Source: Haliea sp040221975
Lineage (GTDB): Bacteria > Pseudomonadota > Gammaproteobacteria > Pseudomonadales > Halieaceae
NCBI GenBank assembly: GCA_040221975.1
Contig: JAVJWR010000016.1
Span: forward strand, 18,368 to 82,367
DNA length: 64,000 bases
Reading direction: 5' to 3'
Shown: positions 8,569 to 18,700 of the stretch, in pieces
Layout of the letters: the number at the start of each line of letters is the position of its first letter
Numbering within the stretch: the first letter of the stretch is position 1
The notes under the pieces: generated by a model
Told to the model about the DNA's origin: nothing
What the model saw: only the letters and a program-made list of their open reading frames with translations
Databases searched by the model: none
Made by a program: the position numbers and the translations under genes

Positions 8569-10728
8569 ATGAAGCGGATTACCGTACCCCGGCTGACCCT
8601 TGCCACTGCCTTGGTGGCGGCCACCACAGCGACGGCCCCGGCCCTGGCGCAGCTGGAAGAGATCATCGTCACCGCGCAAAAGCGCGAGCAGAGCCTGCTG
8701 GATGTCCCGCTGTCAGTCGCCACCCTGAGTGGTGAGCGCTTTTCTGCCCTGTTCGAGGGTGGCGCGGACATACGCGGCCTTTCCGCCCGGGTACCCGGTC
8801 TGTATGTCGAGTCCTCCAACGGTCGCGTCGCACCGCGGTTCTACATTCGCGGCCTCGGCAACATCGACTTCGACCTCGCCGCCTCCCAGCCCGTATCCAT
8901 CATCATGGACGAGGTCGTGAAGGAAAATGTGGTGCTGAAAAGCTTTCCGCTGTTTGACGTCGAGCAGGTGGAAGTCCTGCGCGGGCCCCAGGGCTCCCTG
9001 TTCGGTCGCAACACCACCGCCGGCATCGTCAAGTTCGACTCCCGCAAGCCGACCCGGGAACTGGAAGGCCGCGCCAAGGTGGACATCGGCGAACTCGATA
9101 CCCTGAACTTCGAAGGTGCGGTCGGCGGTGGCCTCACCGACACTGTCGCCGGACGTATCGCAGTGCTGTACCAGAGCCGTGGCGACTGGATCGATAACGC
9201 TTTCAGCGGCGAAAACAATGCCCTGGGTGGATTTACCGAAAAGGCGGTGAAGGGTTTCCTGCTGTTCGAGCCCAATGATCGCATGAGCGCACTGCTGGGC
9301 GCCCACCACCGCGACCTCGACGGCACCGCCGCCGTATTCCGCGCCAATATCTTCAACACCGGCAGCAACAAGCTCAATGACAACTACATTCGCGACACCG
9401 TGTTCTTCGACGAGGGCGACAACAACCCGCAGAAATACCGCAACACCGGCGTCAACCTGAAGGTGGAATACGACGTCGACAGCGTCACCCTGACCTCCAT
9501 CACCGCCGGTGAGGACGCCAGGGGCCGCAGCCTCGGCGATATCGACGGCGGCTTCGGCGCCGCATTCCTGCCGTTCATGGGTCCGGGCTTCATCCCCTTC
9601 CCCTCCCAGACCCAGGACTCGGCCGATGTCCAGCAGTTTACCCAGGAGTTCCGGCTCTCCAGCAATAGCGGCGCGCGCCTCAACTGGCAGGCAGGCCTGT
9701 TCTACTTCGATTCCGACCTGGATGTCGAAACCAGCCCCTTCTTTGTGCCGCCAACCACAGTCACCCATGAAAATACCTCGGTGGCCGTGTTCGGCCAGGC
9801 TGACTATGCTCTCACCGAGGCCTGGACCCTGACCGCCGGCCTGCGCTGGACCGATGACGAGAAAGACTTCTTCGCACCCGGTTTCCAGGAGAGCGTGTCC
9901 GACGACCAGGTCAGCGGCGATCTCGCCCTGTCCTTCGCCGCCAGCGATACCTCCCTGTACTGGGCCAGGGTCGGCACCGGCTTCCGCGCGCCCACCATCC
10001 AGGGCCGCGATGTCGCCTTTGGCGCTGCGCCCTCGATTGCCGATTCCGAGACCATTACCTCCTTCGAGCTTGGCTACAAGGCCGAATTCCTGGAGGGGCG
10101 CATGCGCCTCAACGCCGCCCTGTTCTACTACGAAGTCGATGACATCCAGTTCACCGCCGTGGGCGGTGTGGACAACTCGATCCAGCTGGTGAACGCCGAA
10201 CAGGGCAACGGCCAGGGCGGCGAACTCGACATCGAGTGGGCCATTACCGACAACTTCGCGGTCACGGTCGGCGCCGGCTATGCCGATACTGAAATCGAGG
10301 ACCGCAGTCTGCGGGTCGGTCCCTGCGGCAGTGGCGCCTGTACCATCCGCAATCCGGTTGACGGCGATGGCCTGGTATTCGTGGATGGCAATCCCTTCCC
10401 CCAGGCGCCGGAGACCACCTTCAACTTCACCGCCTCCTGGACCGTCCCGGTGGGCCGCGAATCTGAACTGTTTGCCTTCACCGACTGGTCCTACCAGGGT
10501 GACACCCAGCTGCTCCTCTATGATGCCGCCGAGTTTGTCACTGACGGCCAGTTCGAGGGCGGTTTGCGACTGGGCTGGCGCCTGCGTGACGGCAGCCATG
10601 AAGTGGCCCTGTTCGGCCGCAACATTACCGACGAGGAAAACGTGCAGGGCGCGATCGACTTCAATAACCTGACCGGCTTCACCAATGAACCACGGGTCTG
10701 GGGCCTGTCGCTGTCCAGCACCTTTTAA
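8569..10728 (+). CDS. TonB-dependent outer membrane receptor
   Basis: 719 residues from the ATG at 8569, preceded by CAGGAG at 8555-8560. A signal peptide (KR, then a hydrophobic ALA-rich stretch ending ALAQ) is followed by the TonB-box/plug start LEEIIVTAQKREQSLLDVPL, plug motifs DEVVKENVV and EVLRGPQGSLFGRNTTAG, many amphipathic strands and a terminal phenylalanine (LSLSSTF) as expected for BamA-inserted barrels. It should import a scarce or large solute across the outer membrane, powered by TonB-ExbBD. It lies 19 bp upstream of the secreted NUP-family gene and diverges from an exported amidohydrolase, so a purine or nucleoside-type substrate is inferred rather than shown. Confidence 0.92.
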   Translation: MKRITVPRLTLATALVAATTATAPALAQLEEIIVTAQKREQSLLDVPLSVATLSGERFSALFEGGADIRGLSARVPGLYVESSNGRVAPRFYIRGLGNIDFDLAASQPVSIIMDEVVKENVVLKSFPLFDVEQVEVLRGPQGSLFGRNTTAGIVKFDSRKPTRELEGRAKVDIGELDTLNFEGAVGGGLTDTVAGRIAVLYQSRGDWIDNAFSGENNALGGFTEKAVKGFLLFEPNDRMSALLGAHHRDLDGTAAVFRANIFNTGSNKLNDNYIRDTVFFDEGDNNPQKYRNTGVNLKVEYDVDSVTLTSITAGEDARGRSLGDIDGGFGAAFLPFMGPGFIPFPSQTQDSADVQQFTQEFRLSSNSGARLNWQAGLFYFDSDLDVETSPFFVPPTTVTHENTSVAVFGQADYALTEAWTLTAGLRWTDDEKDFFAPGFQESVSDDQVSGDLALSFAASDTSLYWARVGTGFRAPTIQGRDVAFGAAPSIADSETITSFELGYKAEFLEGRMRLNAALFYYEVDDIQFTAVGGVDNSIQLVNAEQGNGQGGELDIEWAITDNFAVTVGAGYADTEIEDRSLRVGPCGSGACTIRNPVDGDGLVFVDGNPFPQAPETTFNFTASWTVPVGRESELFAFTDWSYQGDTQLLLYDAAEFVTDGQFEGGLRLGWRLRDGSHEVALFGRNITDEENVQGAIDFNNLTGFTNEPRVWGLSLSSTF

Positions 10729-10747
10729 CAGCGGAGACGAGTCCACC

Positions 10748-11806
10748 ATGCTGAAACCTGTATTGCTTTCCCTGCTCTGCGCCCTGCTGGCACTCCCCGC
10801 GCAGGCAGAAACTGCTGCCCCGGGTCCAATCCCGGTCAAGGTCGTGGTTGTCACCATGTTCGAGACCGGTGCCGACACGGGCGATGACGCCGGTGAATTC
10901 CAGCGCTGGTACGAACGTGTGCCGCTGGATACCCGCTTCCCGACACCGCACATGCACCACGACATCCACATGAACCTGGAATCCGGCATCCTCGGCATCG
11001 TCACCGGCATGGGCACGGCCAACGCCGCTGCCAGCGTCATGGCCCTGGGCCTGGACCCGCGCTTCGACCTGAGCAAGGCCTACTGGCTGGTAGCGGGCAT
11101 TTCCGGCTTCGACCCGGCGGACGCCTCGCTGGGTTCGGTGGCCTGGGCCGAGTGGCTGGTCGATGGCGACCTCGCTCACGAGATCGACGCCCGGGAAATC
11201 CCGGCGGACTGGAAACACGGCTACTTCCCCCTGTTCAGCCAGGGGCCGGGCGACCCGCAGCGCAAGCGCTACAACCTGGGCGAAGTGTTCCGGCTCAACA
11301 CCGGCCTGGTGAACTGGGCCTATGAACTTACCGCAGGCATGGAACTGCCCGACCACGAAACCCTGGCCGCGGCCCGCAAGCCCTATGTGGACTACCCGGT
11401 GGGACAACAGCCGCCGAAAGTGATCAAGGGTGACCAGCTGGCCGCAATGACCTTCTGGCATGGCACCCTGCTCAACGACTGGGCCAACGAGTGGGTAAGA
11501 TACTGGACCAACGGCGAGGGCGAGTTCGTCAGTTCAGCGATGGAAGACACCGGCACTTACCAGTCACTCAGTTACCTGCACGAAGCCGGCAAGGTCGACA
11601 AGCACCGCGTCATGGTGTTGCGCACCGCCTCCAACTTCACCCTGCCGCCCCCAGGCAAGACCGCCGCGGAATACCTGCGCGAGGAACAGCACGACAGCTA
11701 TGCGGGACTGGATGCCGCGCTGGAGAATGCCTACCTGGTGGGCATGAAAGTGATCGAGACTCTACTTGCAAATTGGGATAAACACGAGGTAACGCCGCCC
11801 GGGTAA
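10748..11806 (+). CDS. Purine nucleoside permease (NUP) family protein, secreted
   Basis: 352 residues starting MLKPVLLSLLCALLALPAQA, a clear signal peptide cleaved near residue 20. The mature part matches the NUP family: VKVVVVTMFE at its start, then HMNLESGILGIVTGMGTANAAASVMALG, YWLVAGISGFDP, and a FWHGTLLNDWA region. NUP proteins are named after a fungal/yeast nucleoside permease, but their fold resembles nucleoside phosphorylases and they lack transmembrane helices. A periplasmic binding or nucleoside-cleaving role is therefore more likely here than transport. The gene follows the TonB receptor by 19 bp with GGAGACG before its ATG, indicating one operon. Confidence 0.82.
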   Translation: MLKPVLLSLLCALLALPAQAETAAPGPIPVKVVVVTMFETGADTGDDAGEFQRWYERVPLDTRFPTPHMHHDIHMNLESGILGIVTGMGTANAAASVMALGLDPRFDLSKAYWLVAGISGFDPADASLGSVAWAEWLVDGDLAHEIDAREIPADWKHGYFPLFSQGPGDPQRKRYNLGEVFRLNTGLVNWAYELTAGMELPDHETLAAARKPYVDYPVGQQPPKVIKGDQLAAMTFWHGTLLNDWANEWVRYWTNGEGEFVSSAMEDTGTYQSLSYLHEAGKVDKHRVMVLRTASNFTLPPPGKTAAEYLREEQHDSYAGLDAALENAYLVGMKVIETLLANWDKHEVTPPG

Positions 11807-11860
11807 CCCTGTGCAGAAACTGAACCCGGCACGCGCCTGGCTGAGCCGACTGGCCATGTA

Positions 11861-12610
11861 TTACAGCGCATGGTCCAGCAGGCGGTCATAGATCGCCTCC
11901 GCCTCCTCACACATCCCCTCGCAGCCCGGCGGCACCGGCAGTGCCTCCAGAGGCACTTCATTGACCGGCTCGAAACCGGTGGAGCGCTCCACCGCGGCGT
12001 ACCAGTGCGGCGCCCAGACCCCGTCGCTGGCGCGCCGTCCCGCCGGCCAGTGCAGCATGCGCGCACTGAAGGCAATGCCAACGCGGATGCACAGGGCGCG
12101 CAGCACGCCCTCCGGATCGCCCAGGGTCCGGGCGGAGTCAATCACCGGCGGCGCCTCGCCGAGCCGGTCCGCCACCCGCTGGAACAGTGCCCACTGCTGC
12201 GGGAAGCCCAGCTCCTCGATGGCGAATTGTGGCCGGACCTTGGCGTAGGAAGCGATAATCCGCCGCGGCTCGCGGATCAGGAAACAGTTCTGCAGGCGGT
12301 CGGTCCAGCCCATGTCCATGGCCGGCAGGATGTGCTGGGTCATGTGCTTCTGGTAGAACACCAAATAGGTCGCGGCGTCCGCCGTGGCGGGCAACTCCTC
12401 GCAGAGCTGCCGCGCCACTTCGCGCCAGTCGCAGCTCATGCTGGCCATGACCGCGGCGCCGTCCGGGTGCTCAAGCCCGGTGCTCTTCAGGTAGTAACCA
12501 TAGAACGGTTCATCGACGACCGCGCAGTCCTCCCGGTTCTCGAAGGCCCGCATCAGGGCAGTGCTGATATTGCGCGGACCCGACCACATGGCAATACGCT
12601 GTACGCTCAT
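11861..12610 (-). CDS. Sulfotransferase-like P-loop protein
   Basis: 249 residues. The N-terminus RIAMWSGPRNISTALMRAFE has the PAPS-type 5'-phosphosulfate loop (SGPRNISTALM) at ~10-20, and IREPRRIIASYAK near 110 matches the 3'-phosphate motif of the sulfotransferase superfamily. Members are often annotated simply as sulfotransferase-like or, misleadingly, as aminotransferase-like because of gene fusions. The acceptor substrate is unknown. It starts 3 bp after the stop of the class IV aminotransferase gene, so the two are translationally coupled. A joint pathway that transaminates and modifies a small molecule is inferred. Confidence 0.7.
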   Translation of the reverse strand: MSVQRIAMWSGPRNISTALMRAFENREDCAVVDEPFYGYYLKSTGLEHPDGAAVMASMSCDWREVARQLCEELPATADAATYLVFYQKHMTQHILPAMDMGWTDRLQNCFLIREPRRIIASYAKVRPQFAIEELGFPQQWALFQRVADRLGEAPPVIDSARTLGDPEGVLRALCIRVGIAFSARMLHWPAGRRASDGVWAPHWYAAVERSTGFEPVNEVPLEALPVPPGCEGMCEEAEAIYDRLLDHAL

Positions 12611-12613
12611 GGT

Positions 12614-13552
12614 TCAACCCCGCGGATGCTGCTTGCCGGGACCATCGATATAACGCGCCACCGTGGTCCGGTACTGGGCCTGCAAACGCCGCACCATGTC
12701 CCGCCCGGCACCAGGCTCGCCGATGACCCGGCCATCGACCTCGGTCACCGGCACCAGGCCGGCGAAGGTGCCGGTCACGAAGGCCTCCTCGGCGTTGTAG
12801 ACATCGGTGAGGGTAAAGTTCTTCTCGCACACCGCGATGCCCAGTTCCCGGCCCATCTCCAGCACCTTGCCGCGGGTGATGCCGTCGAGGCAGTAATCGC
12901 CGGTGGAGGTCCAGATTTCGCCGCGGCGGACAATAAAGAAATGGGTGGAGTTGCAGGTGGCGACAAAGCCGTGCGGGTCCAGCATCAGTGCCTCGTCGGC
13001 ACCGGCCTTGGTGGCCTGGATACAGGCAGTGATGCAGTTCAGCTTGGAATGGGTGTTCAGGGTCGGGTCCTGCACATCGGAGTAGCCGCGGCGCACATAC
13101 ACCGTATACAGGCGCACGCCCTTGTCCACCACTTCCGGCAGAGCCTGTTTGTATTCGGGAATGATCACCACCGTTGGCGGGGTGATGGTCATGCGCGGGT
13201 CCTGGTAGGGGGTGGCCTTGACGCCGCGGGACACCATCAGGCGGATGTGGACACCATCGCGCATGTCGTTGGCCGCCAGCATGGCATACAGGCGCGCTGC
13301 GAGTTCCTCGCGGCTGAAATCCGGCTGGAAATCCAGCGTTTTCATGCCTTCGAAGAGGCGCTCAAGGTGGCGCTCAAGGAACAGCACGGTGTTGCTCTCC
13401 ACCCGCAGCCCTTCCCAGACACCGTCGCCGAGGATAAATCCCGAGTCAAATACCGAGATGCGCGCCTCGGCGCGGGGAAACAGTTCGCCGTTGATGTCGA
13501 TCAGTATGTCTTCGTTGCGCGGGTCACCCGCGTACTCGTGAGTGCCTTTCAT
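12614..13552 (-). CDS. Class IV (branched-chain/D-amino acid type) aminotransferase
   Basis: 312 residues of the PLP fold type IV. Visible are ISVFDSGFILGDGVWEGLRV near 32-51, Lys170 in NTHSKLNCI as the Schiff-base lysine, and CLDGITRGKVLEM near 221. At the place where IlvE and D-amino acid transaminases carry the glutamate that contacts the PLP ring nitrogen (motif like SEGAGEN), this protein reads FVATCNSTHFF with no acidic residue. Activity or specificity may therefore differ from a true IlvE. ATG 13552 is preceded by GGAGCAGG; an in-frame extension upstream overlaps cmoA. It is upstream of, and coupled to, the sulfotransferase-like gene. Confidence 0.78.
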   Translation of the reverse strand: MKGTHEYAGDPRNEDILIDINGELFPRAEARISVFDSGFILGDGVWEGLRVESNTVLFLERHLERLFEGMKTLDFQPDFSREELAARLYAMLAANDMRDGVHIRLMVSRGVKATPYQDPRMTITPPTVVIIPEYKQALPEVVDKGVRLYTVYVRRGYSDVQDPTLNTHSKLNCITACIQATKAGADEALMLDPHGFVATCNSTHFFIVRRGEIWTSTGDYCLDGITRGKVLEMGRELGIAVCEKNFTLTDVYNAEEAFVTGTFAGLVPVTEVDGRVIGEPGAGRDMVRRLQAQYRTTVARYIDGPGKQHPRG

Positions 13553-13658
13553 CTGCCTGCTCCGGGGAATTTCGCGGGCCGTATTGTGCGCTATTCGGGC
13601 CGCGAGTACATCCATGATAGACTTCCGCGCCAGCCCCGAAACCCGCGAAACCGCCGCC

Positions 13659-14390
13659 GTGACCGACAACCGCGATACGCTCTATACCCAGACCGTCACC
13701 GAACCCGCAGCGTTCCAGTTTGACGACCGCGTGGCGCAGGTCTTCCCCGACATGATCAAGCGCTCGGTACCGGGCTACACCACCATCGTCGCCATGACCG
13801 GCCTGCTGGCGGGCCGCTTCGCCACGCCGGGCAGCCGACTCTACGACCTCGGCTGCTCCCTCGGCGCCTCGACCCTGGCCATGCGCCAGCAGGTGCAGCA
13901 CCGGGACTGCCTGATCATCGGTGTCGACAACTCCGCCGCCATGCTGGAGCGCTGCCAGACCGTCATCGCCACCGACAGCCACGACATTCCGGTACAACTG
14001 GTCTGTGCCGACGTGCAGGACGTCACCATCGAGGATGCCTCGGTGGTAGTGCTCAACTTCACCTTGCAGTTCATTGCCCGCGAGCAGCGCACTGCCATAA
14101 TCCAGCGCATCTACGATGGCCTGCGCCCCGGCGGCATCATGGTGCTGTCGGAGAAGGTGACTTTCGAGGACCCGCATCTGGACGCCCTGAATATCGACCT
14201 GCATCACCAATTCAAGCGCGCCAACGGCTACAGCGACCTGGAGATCGCCGGCAAGCGCAATGCCATCGAGAACGTACTGCTGCGCGAAACCCTCAGCGAA
14301 CACAAACAGCGCATTCGCGGCGCCGGTTTCGGCAGCTGCGACGTCTGGTTCCAGTGCTTCAACTTCGCCTCTCTCATCGCCCTGAAATGA
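13659..14390 (+). CDS. cmoA: Carboxy-S-adenosyl-L-methionine synthase CmoA
   Basis: 243 residues from a GTG at 13659, giving the N-terminus TDNRDTLYTQ, which lines up with the HRDTLFS start of E. coli CmoA (247 residues). An in-frame ATG at 13614 would add 15 unaligned residues. Family signatures are DDRVAQVFPDMIKRSVPGY and the SAM-binding YDLGCSLGAS near 62-71. The enzyme converts SAM plus prephenate to carboxy-SAM, the donor used by CmoB for wobble uridine modification. Its stop overlaps the cmoB start by 4 bp (ATGA). No strong Shine-Dalgarno precedes either start. Confidence 0.93.
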   Translation: MTDNRDTLYTQTVTEPAAFQFDDRVAQVFPDMIKRSVPGYTTIVAMTGLLAGRFATPGSRLYDLGCSLGASTLAMRQQVQHRDCLIIGVDNSAAMLERCQTVIATDSHDIPVQLVCADVQDVTIEDASVVVLNFTLQFIAREQRTAIIQRIYDGLRPGGIMVLSEKVTFEDPHLDALNIDLHHQFKRANGYSDLEIAGKRNAIENVLLRETLSEHKQRIRGAGFGSCDVWFQCFNFASLIALK

Positions 14391-15364
14391 TCGACTACCA
14401 ACCCCTGATTCAACGCTGGCAGAAAACAGAGCTGGCACCCTGGGCAGAGCTGTTGCCGGCCCAGCTCGCCCGCGGCCTCGCGGTGGAACGCTACGGCGAC
14501 CTGCCGCGCTGGCTGGCCGCCCTGGAGGCGTTGCCCGACATTGCAACCGACAGAATCCACCTAGACCGCGGCCGGGTCGGCGCCGACTGCAGCCCGCCTC
14601 TGGACCCCGATGCCCGCGCCACGCTGCGCAAAGCCCTGCAATTGCTGCACCCCTGGCGCAAGGGCCCCTTCGAGCTGTTCGGCGTGCATATCGACACCGA
14701 GTGGCGTTCGGACTGGAAGTGGGACCGCCTGCAGCCGCATATCGACCCGCTGGCGGGCCGACGGGTACTCGACGTCGGCTGCGGCAGCGGCTATCACTGC
14801 TGGCGCATGGCCGGGGCTGGCGCCACGGAAGTGATCGGCATCGACCCCACACCGCTGTTCGTGCTCCAGTACTGGGCCCTGCAAAAGTACCTGCGGCAGC
14901 CCGGCGTCTGGGTACTGCCGCTTGGCATCCAGCATGTGCCACCGAAACTCGCCGCCTTCGACAGCGTATTTTCCATGGGCATTCTCTACCACCGCCGCTC
15001 GCCCCTGGACCACCTGCAGGAGCTGAAGGCCTGCCTGCGCCCCGGCGGCCAGCTGGTACTGGAAACCCTGGTCATCGAGGGACCCGCCGGCGCCACCCTG
15101 GTGCCAGAAGGGCGTTACGCGCGCATGGGCAATGTCTGGTTCCTGCCCAGCTGCGACACGCTGTTGGGGTGGCTGCGCAAACTGGGGTTCGTGGACGAGG
15201 CGCTGGTGGATGTATCGGTCACCACTGTCGAGGAGCAGCGGGCTACGGAGTGGATGCGGTTCCAATCACTCGCCGACTTCCTTGACCCGAAGGATTCGAG
15301 TCGCACGATCGAGGGCTACCCCGCGCCGCGGCGGGCGGTGGTAAAGGCGCGAGTACCGGGGTAA
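14387..15364 (+). CDS. cmoB: tRNA U34 carboxymethyltransferase CmoB
   Basis: 325 residues, the normal CmoB length (~323). The SAM-type motif VLDVGCGSGYHCWR lies at ~127-140 and VFSMGILYHRRSPLDHL follows near 205. It transfers the carboxymethyl group of carboxy-SAM to 5-hydroxyuridine 34 of tRNAs to give cmo5U, extending wobble decoding. The ATG at 14387 overlaps the cmoA stop (ATGA), which is the usual cmoAB coupling; an in-frame ATG at 14354 lies inside cmoA and is not preferred. Confidence 0.94.
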   Translation: MIDYQPLIQRWQKTELAPWAELLPAQLARGLAVERYGDLPRWLAALEALPDIATDRIHLDRGRVGADCSPPLDPDARATLRKALQLLHPWRKGPFELFGVHIDTEWRSDWKWDRLQPHIDPLAGRRVLDVGCGSGYHCWRMAGAGATEVIGIDPTPLFVLQYWALQKYLRQPGVWVLPLGIQHVPPKLAAFDSVFSMGILYHRRSPLDHLQELKACLRPGGQLVLETLVIEGPAGATLVPEGRYARMGNVWFLPSCDTLLGWLRKLGFVDEALVDVSVTTVEEQRATEWMRFQSLADFLDPKDSSRTIEGYPAPRRAVVKARVPG

Positions 15365-15493
15365 CTCCCTGTGCTGCTGTGCCCTCTACACTGATGGTTG
15401 TATTCAGCGACGTACAGCCACGTGCTGGCCCTGGACTCAGCGAGCAGTCGACCCTGAGCAGGCCGTTGGCATGCCCTATGCTCCGGGAGCCCC

Positions 15494-15757
15494 TCACTCG
15501 GAGGCCGCGACGGCCCTCAGTGCCTCGCGGTCGATCAGGCGCTGTGCCAGCTCGCGCAGGTTCGCGCAGAATACCTGTGCGAAGTGCGCGAAGTACCGAG
15601 GGTTTGCTGTCATGATTTCTTCGAAGGCCGACTGAGAGAGCCTCAACACACAGGCGCCGCCGCTAGCAATGGCGCTCATGGGTAGCGTCAGGGTTCGGAC
15701 GCCCGGAGCAACTGCCTGCAATGGATAGTCATCGCGGGAACGCCATGCTAGCATCAC
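15494..15757 (-). pseudogene. Fragment of a cyclic-nucleotide-binding (Crp-like) domain protein
   Basis: An 87-residue open frame ends in a helix ANPRYFAHFAQVFCANLREL, preceded by CVLRLSQSAFEEIM. This looks like the last beta-strand and C-helix of a Crp/Fnr-type cyclic-nucleotide-binding domain. A whole domain needs ~120 residues plus an output domain, and neither fits, because the large surface-protein gene starts only 28 bp beyond the ATG. A strand-like LTLPMSAI sits next to a second one, as if an internal deletion had joined two pieces. A degraded remnant is most likely; a small functional protein cannot be excluded. Confidence 0.4.
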
Positions 15758-15784
15758 CGCTATTTTATTTGCTCAAGGGCGATC

Positions 15785-18700
15785 ATGAAGCCGGTACAAC
15801 CGCGATTGAAACAAATGAGCGCTGGGCGTTCGATATCGGCTCGCGTGGCCGCCCTCATGCTGCTTTCCTCTGCGTCCATGCTCGCGCAGGCCCAGCAAAA
15901 CCTCAATTTTGCCGTCACGGTGAACCCGGGTGCCACACCGCCCAATGCCACGACAGTGTTCCCGGGTGAGATCACCAGCGTTAGGGTCTCGCTCCAGAAC
16001 AATGGTAACACTGCGATCACCAACGCAAGTTACAACACGACCGACAGCACAGTCCTGCCGGATAGCGGCAGTGCTTCCCTGGTCGTCGCCGGACCGGGCT
16101 CGACGACCTGCGGCGGCGGCACGGTTACGGCGGTGCAGGGCTCTGGCTCAATCGCATTTTCCGGCCTGTCGATACCCGCCAACGATGAGTGCTACGTGGA
16201 CGTGCCGCTGCTTGCCCGCTCTACAAACGGCAGCGGCACCTCACTGAGCTATGCTATCCCTGCAGGGGAAGTGGCCGCCGATGGCGGCGCGAACGGCTCG
16301 GGTGGCAACCAGGCCTATACGGTGCGGGCGGTCAGCCGCCCGACGGTCAGCAAGACATTCGTGGGAGGCAGCACGCTTGTTCTCGGCAGCAGCGCGCGCA
16401 CCCTGCGTGTAACGATCACGAATAGCGACCCGAATATCGACCTCAGCGGCATCGCCTTTACCGACACCTTCCCAACCGCCGGGGGCAGCGCCATCATCGA
16501 ACCCACCGGCACCGCGGCATCGGGCAGCTGCCTTGTCGGCGCTGCTGTCGCCGCGCTGACCACCGGTGCCGCCGCTGGCGTCGATATCAGCGGGGTCGCC
16601 GTGCCGGCGGGCAGCAGCTGCACGATCGATATTCCCATACGCGGGCGCCAGACCGATGGCAGCTACCAGGTCAGTGCCACCAACCGCATCCAGGCGAGCA
16701 GCTTCAGCTCGGACCAGGGCCTGACCCCGGCCGGCGATGCCACCGCGAATGTTCGCGTGCGCTCGCCGTTGGCTGTGCAGAAAGCTTTCACGCCGACAAT
16801 CCTGGCCAGTGGCGAGCAGGGGCAGTTCACCATAACGCTGAGCAATGCGGCGAACACGCCGCTGACCGTCGTCAGCTTCACGGATGACCCGATCGGTGCC
16901 CCGACGGGTGGCCTGAGTATCGCCAGCCCTGCCGATATCAGCAACAGCTGTGGCGGCAGCGAAGCGCTCGCGGGGGGCGGATCGGGCTTCACGGTATCGG
17001 GATTCGACATCCCGGCCGAGAGCAGCTGTACCATCACGGTGGCTTTCACCGGTGTCGTCGGCTCCGCTGAGACGCCGGTCAGCTACACCAACAGCATCCC
17101 CGAGGGGGCGGTTCAAGTCACCAGCCCCACGGGGATCGTGAGTCAGGCTGAGTCGGCCACGGTGATTGTCGCCGACCGCCTGCGCGTGCTCAAGAGCCGG
17201 AGCCCGTCGAACGCCGCTCCCGGCGATGCGGTGAACTACTCGGTCACCATCCAGAACTTCTCGAATGGTGAGCTCGCGGCAGTGACGCTGCAGGATACAC
17301 TGCAGAACGACTCGACCCTGCTCATGGGTGGTATCTACGAGCCCAGCGTCACGCCCGTCGGGACGTGTGGGCCGCTGGCGACCAATGGCGCCGCCACGGG
17401 TGACGCCAGCATCAACTTCACCATCGGCACGGTTCCGGCGCGGAGCGCACCGGACAGCGCGGGTGAGTGCACGGTCAGCTTCTGGGCTATGATCGCCCCT
17501 GACGCGACCAGCAGTACCAGCAACCAGATCGAGGCTGGCAGGGTCTGCTTCACGGAGGGTGGCGGCCAAGTCTGCAACGGCGGCGCTTCCAACACTGTAT
17601 CGATCAGCTTTCGCTCACCGGTGTCCTTCATCAAGACCATCGATGGCGCGAGTGCCACCAGCAAGCTTGAGGGGGTGCCCGCCCGGCTGCGCCTTGAGCT
17701 GCGAAACTTCGCCGCCGAACCCCTGAATTCCGTCGTCTTCAGCGACACGCTTCCCGACGACGGGCCTTTTCAGCAGCTGCAAGTGGCGGCACCCGCGAAT
17801 GTAAGCAACAGCTGCGGCGGCACCGTCACCGCGGTGTCGGGGACGTCCTCCGTGAGCTTGAATAGCGGCACCGTGCCTGCCGTCACCGGCGGTGGCAGCC
17901 CGGGTGTATGCGCCGTCGAAATCGATGTCGTCGGCCCGGCAGGTGCCTACGCGAATACAGCGGAGGCATCGGGCGTGCGTCCGAATGCGGATGGCAGCAG
18001 CACGAATATCGGCACGCTGCAGGATTCCGCCACCATCAGCTACACCCCTGCGCTCGACAGCAGCAAGCTGTTCACGCCCGCGAGCACCAGTAGTGGCGGG
18101 CTCAGCACCCTGGAACTGCGCTTCCGCAACATCGACCCTTCACAGCCCATCACCGGCATCGAAGCCACCGACAACCTGCCCGCGGGCATGACCGTGGCGA
18201 GTCCTGCGAACGCCTACAGCACCTGTGCCGGTGCGCCGCTTATCAGCGCGGCCCCCGGTGCCTCCACGGTCTCGATCAGCGGCGCCACGCTGGCGCCCAG
18301 CAGCACCTGTGCCCTGTTGATCGACGTGGTCGCATCGGGCACCAGCGACTGGGTCAACGAGATACCGCCCGGCGGCATCACCGCAGACAATGGCATCGTC
18401 AACAGCACCACCGTAACCGCGACACTGCGCTATGAGCCCGCAGGCGAGCCCCTGATCTCGAAGTCCATCACCCCGGGCACCATCGCCCCGGGACAGACCG
18501 CCACGCTGACTGTGCTGATCACCAATGACTCCGCACAGGACCTCACCAACCTGGGCCTGGTCGACTGGTTCACCGTGGATGGCACGGAAGGCGCCGCGCC
18601 CAACGGCATGTATCTCGCGCCGGCGCCAGAGGCCACCACGACCTGTGTCGGTGGTATCGTGACCGGCGCGGGCGGCGCCACCAGCCTGCGCCTCTCCGGG

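Noticed and set aside
8713..11076. 787-residue antisense open frame over the TonB receptor and NUP genes
   Set aside because: It spans two well-supported genes on the other strand and shows no domain or signal; long shadow frames are expected at this GC content.
11870..13723. 617-residue plus-strand open frame over the sulfotransferase-like and aminotransferase genes
   Set aside because: His/Gly/Arg-rich shadow of two convincing minus-strand genes.
16241..17569. 442-residue antisense open frame inside the giant repeat gene
   Set aside because: Arg/Ala/Asp-rich shadow with no motifs; the plus strand has continuous repeat homology.
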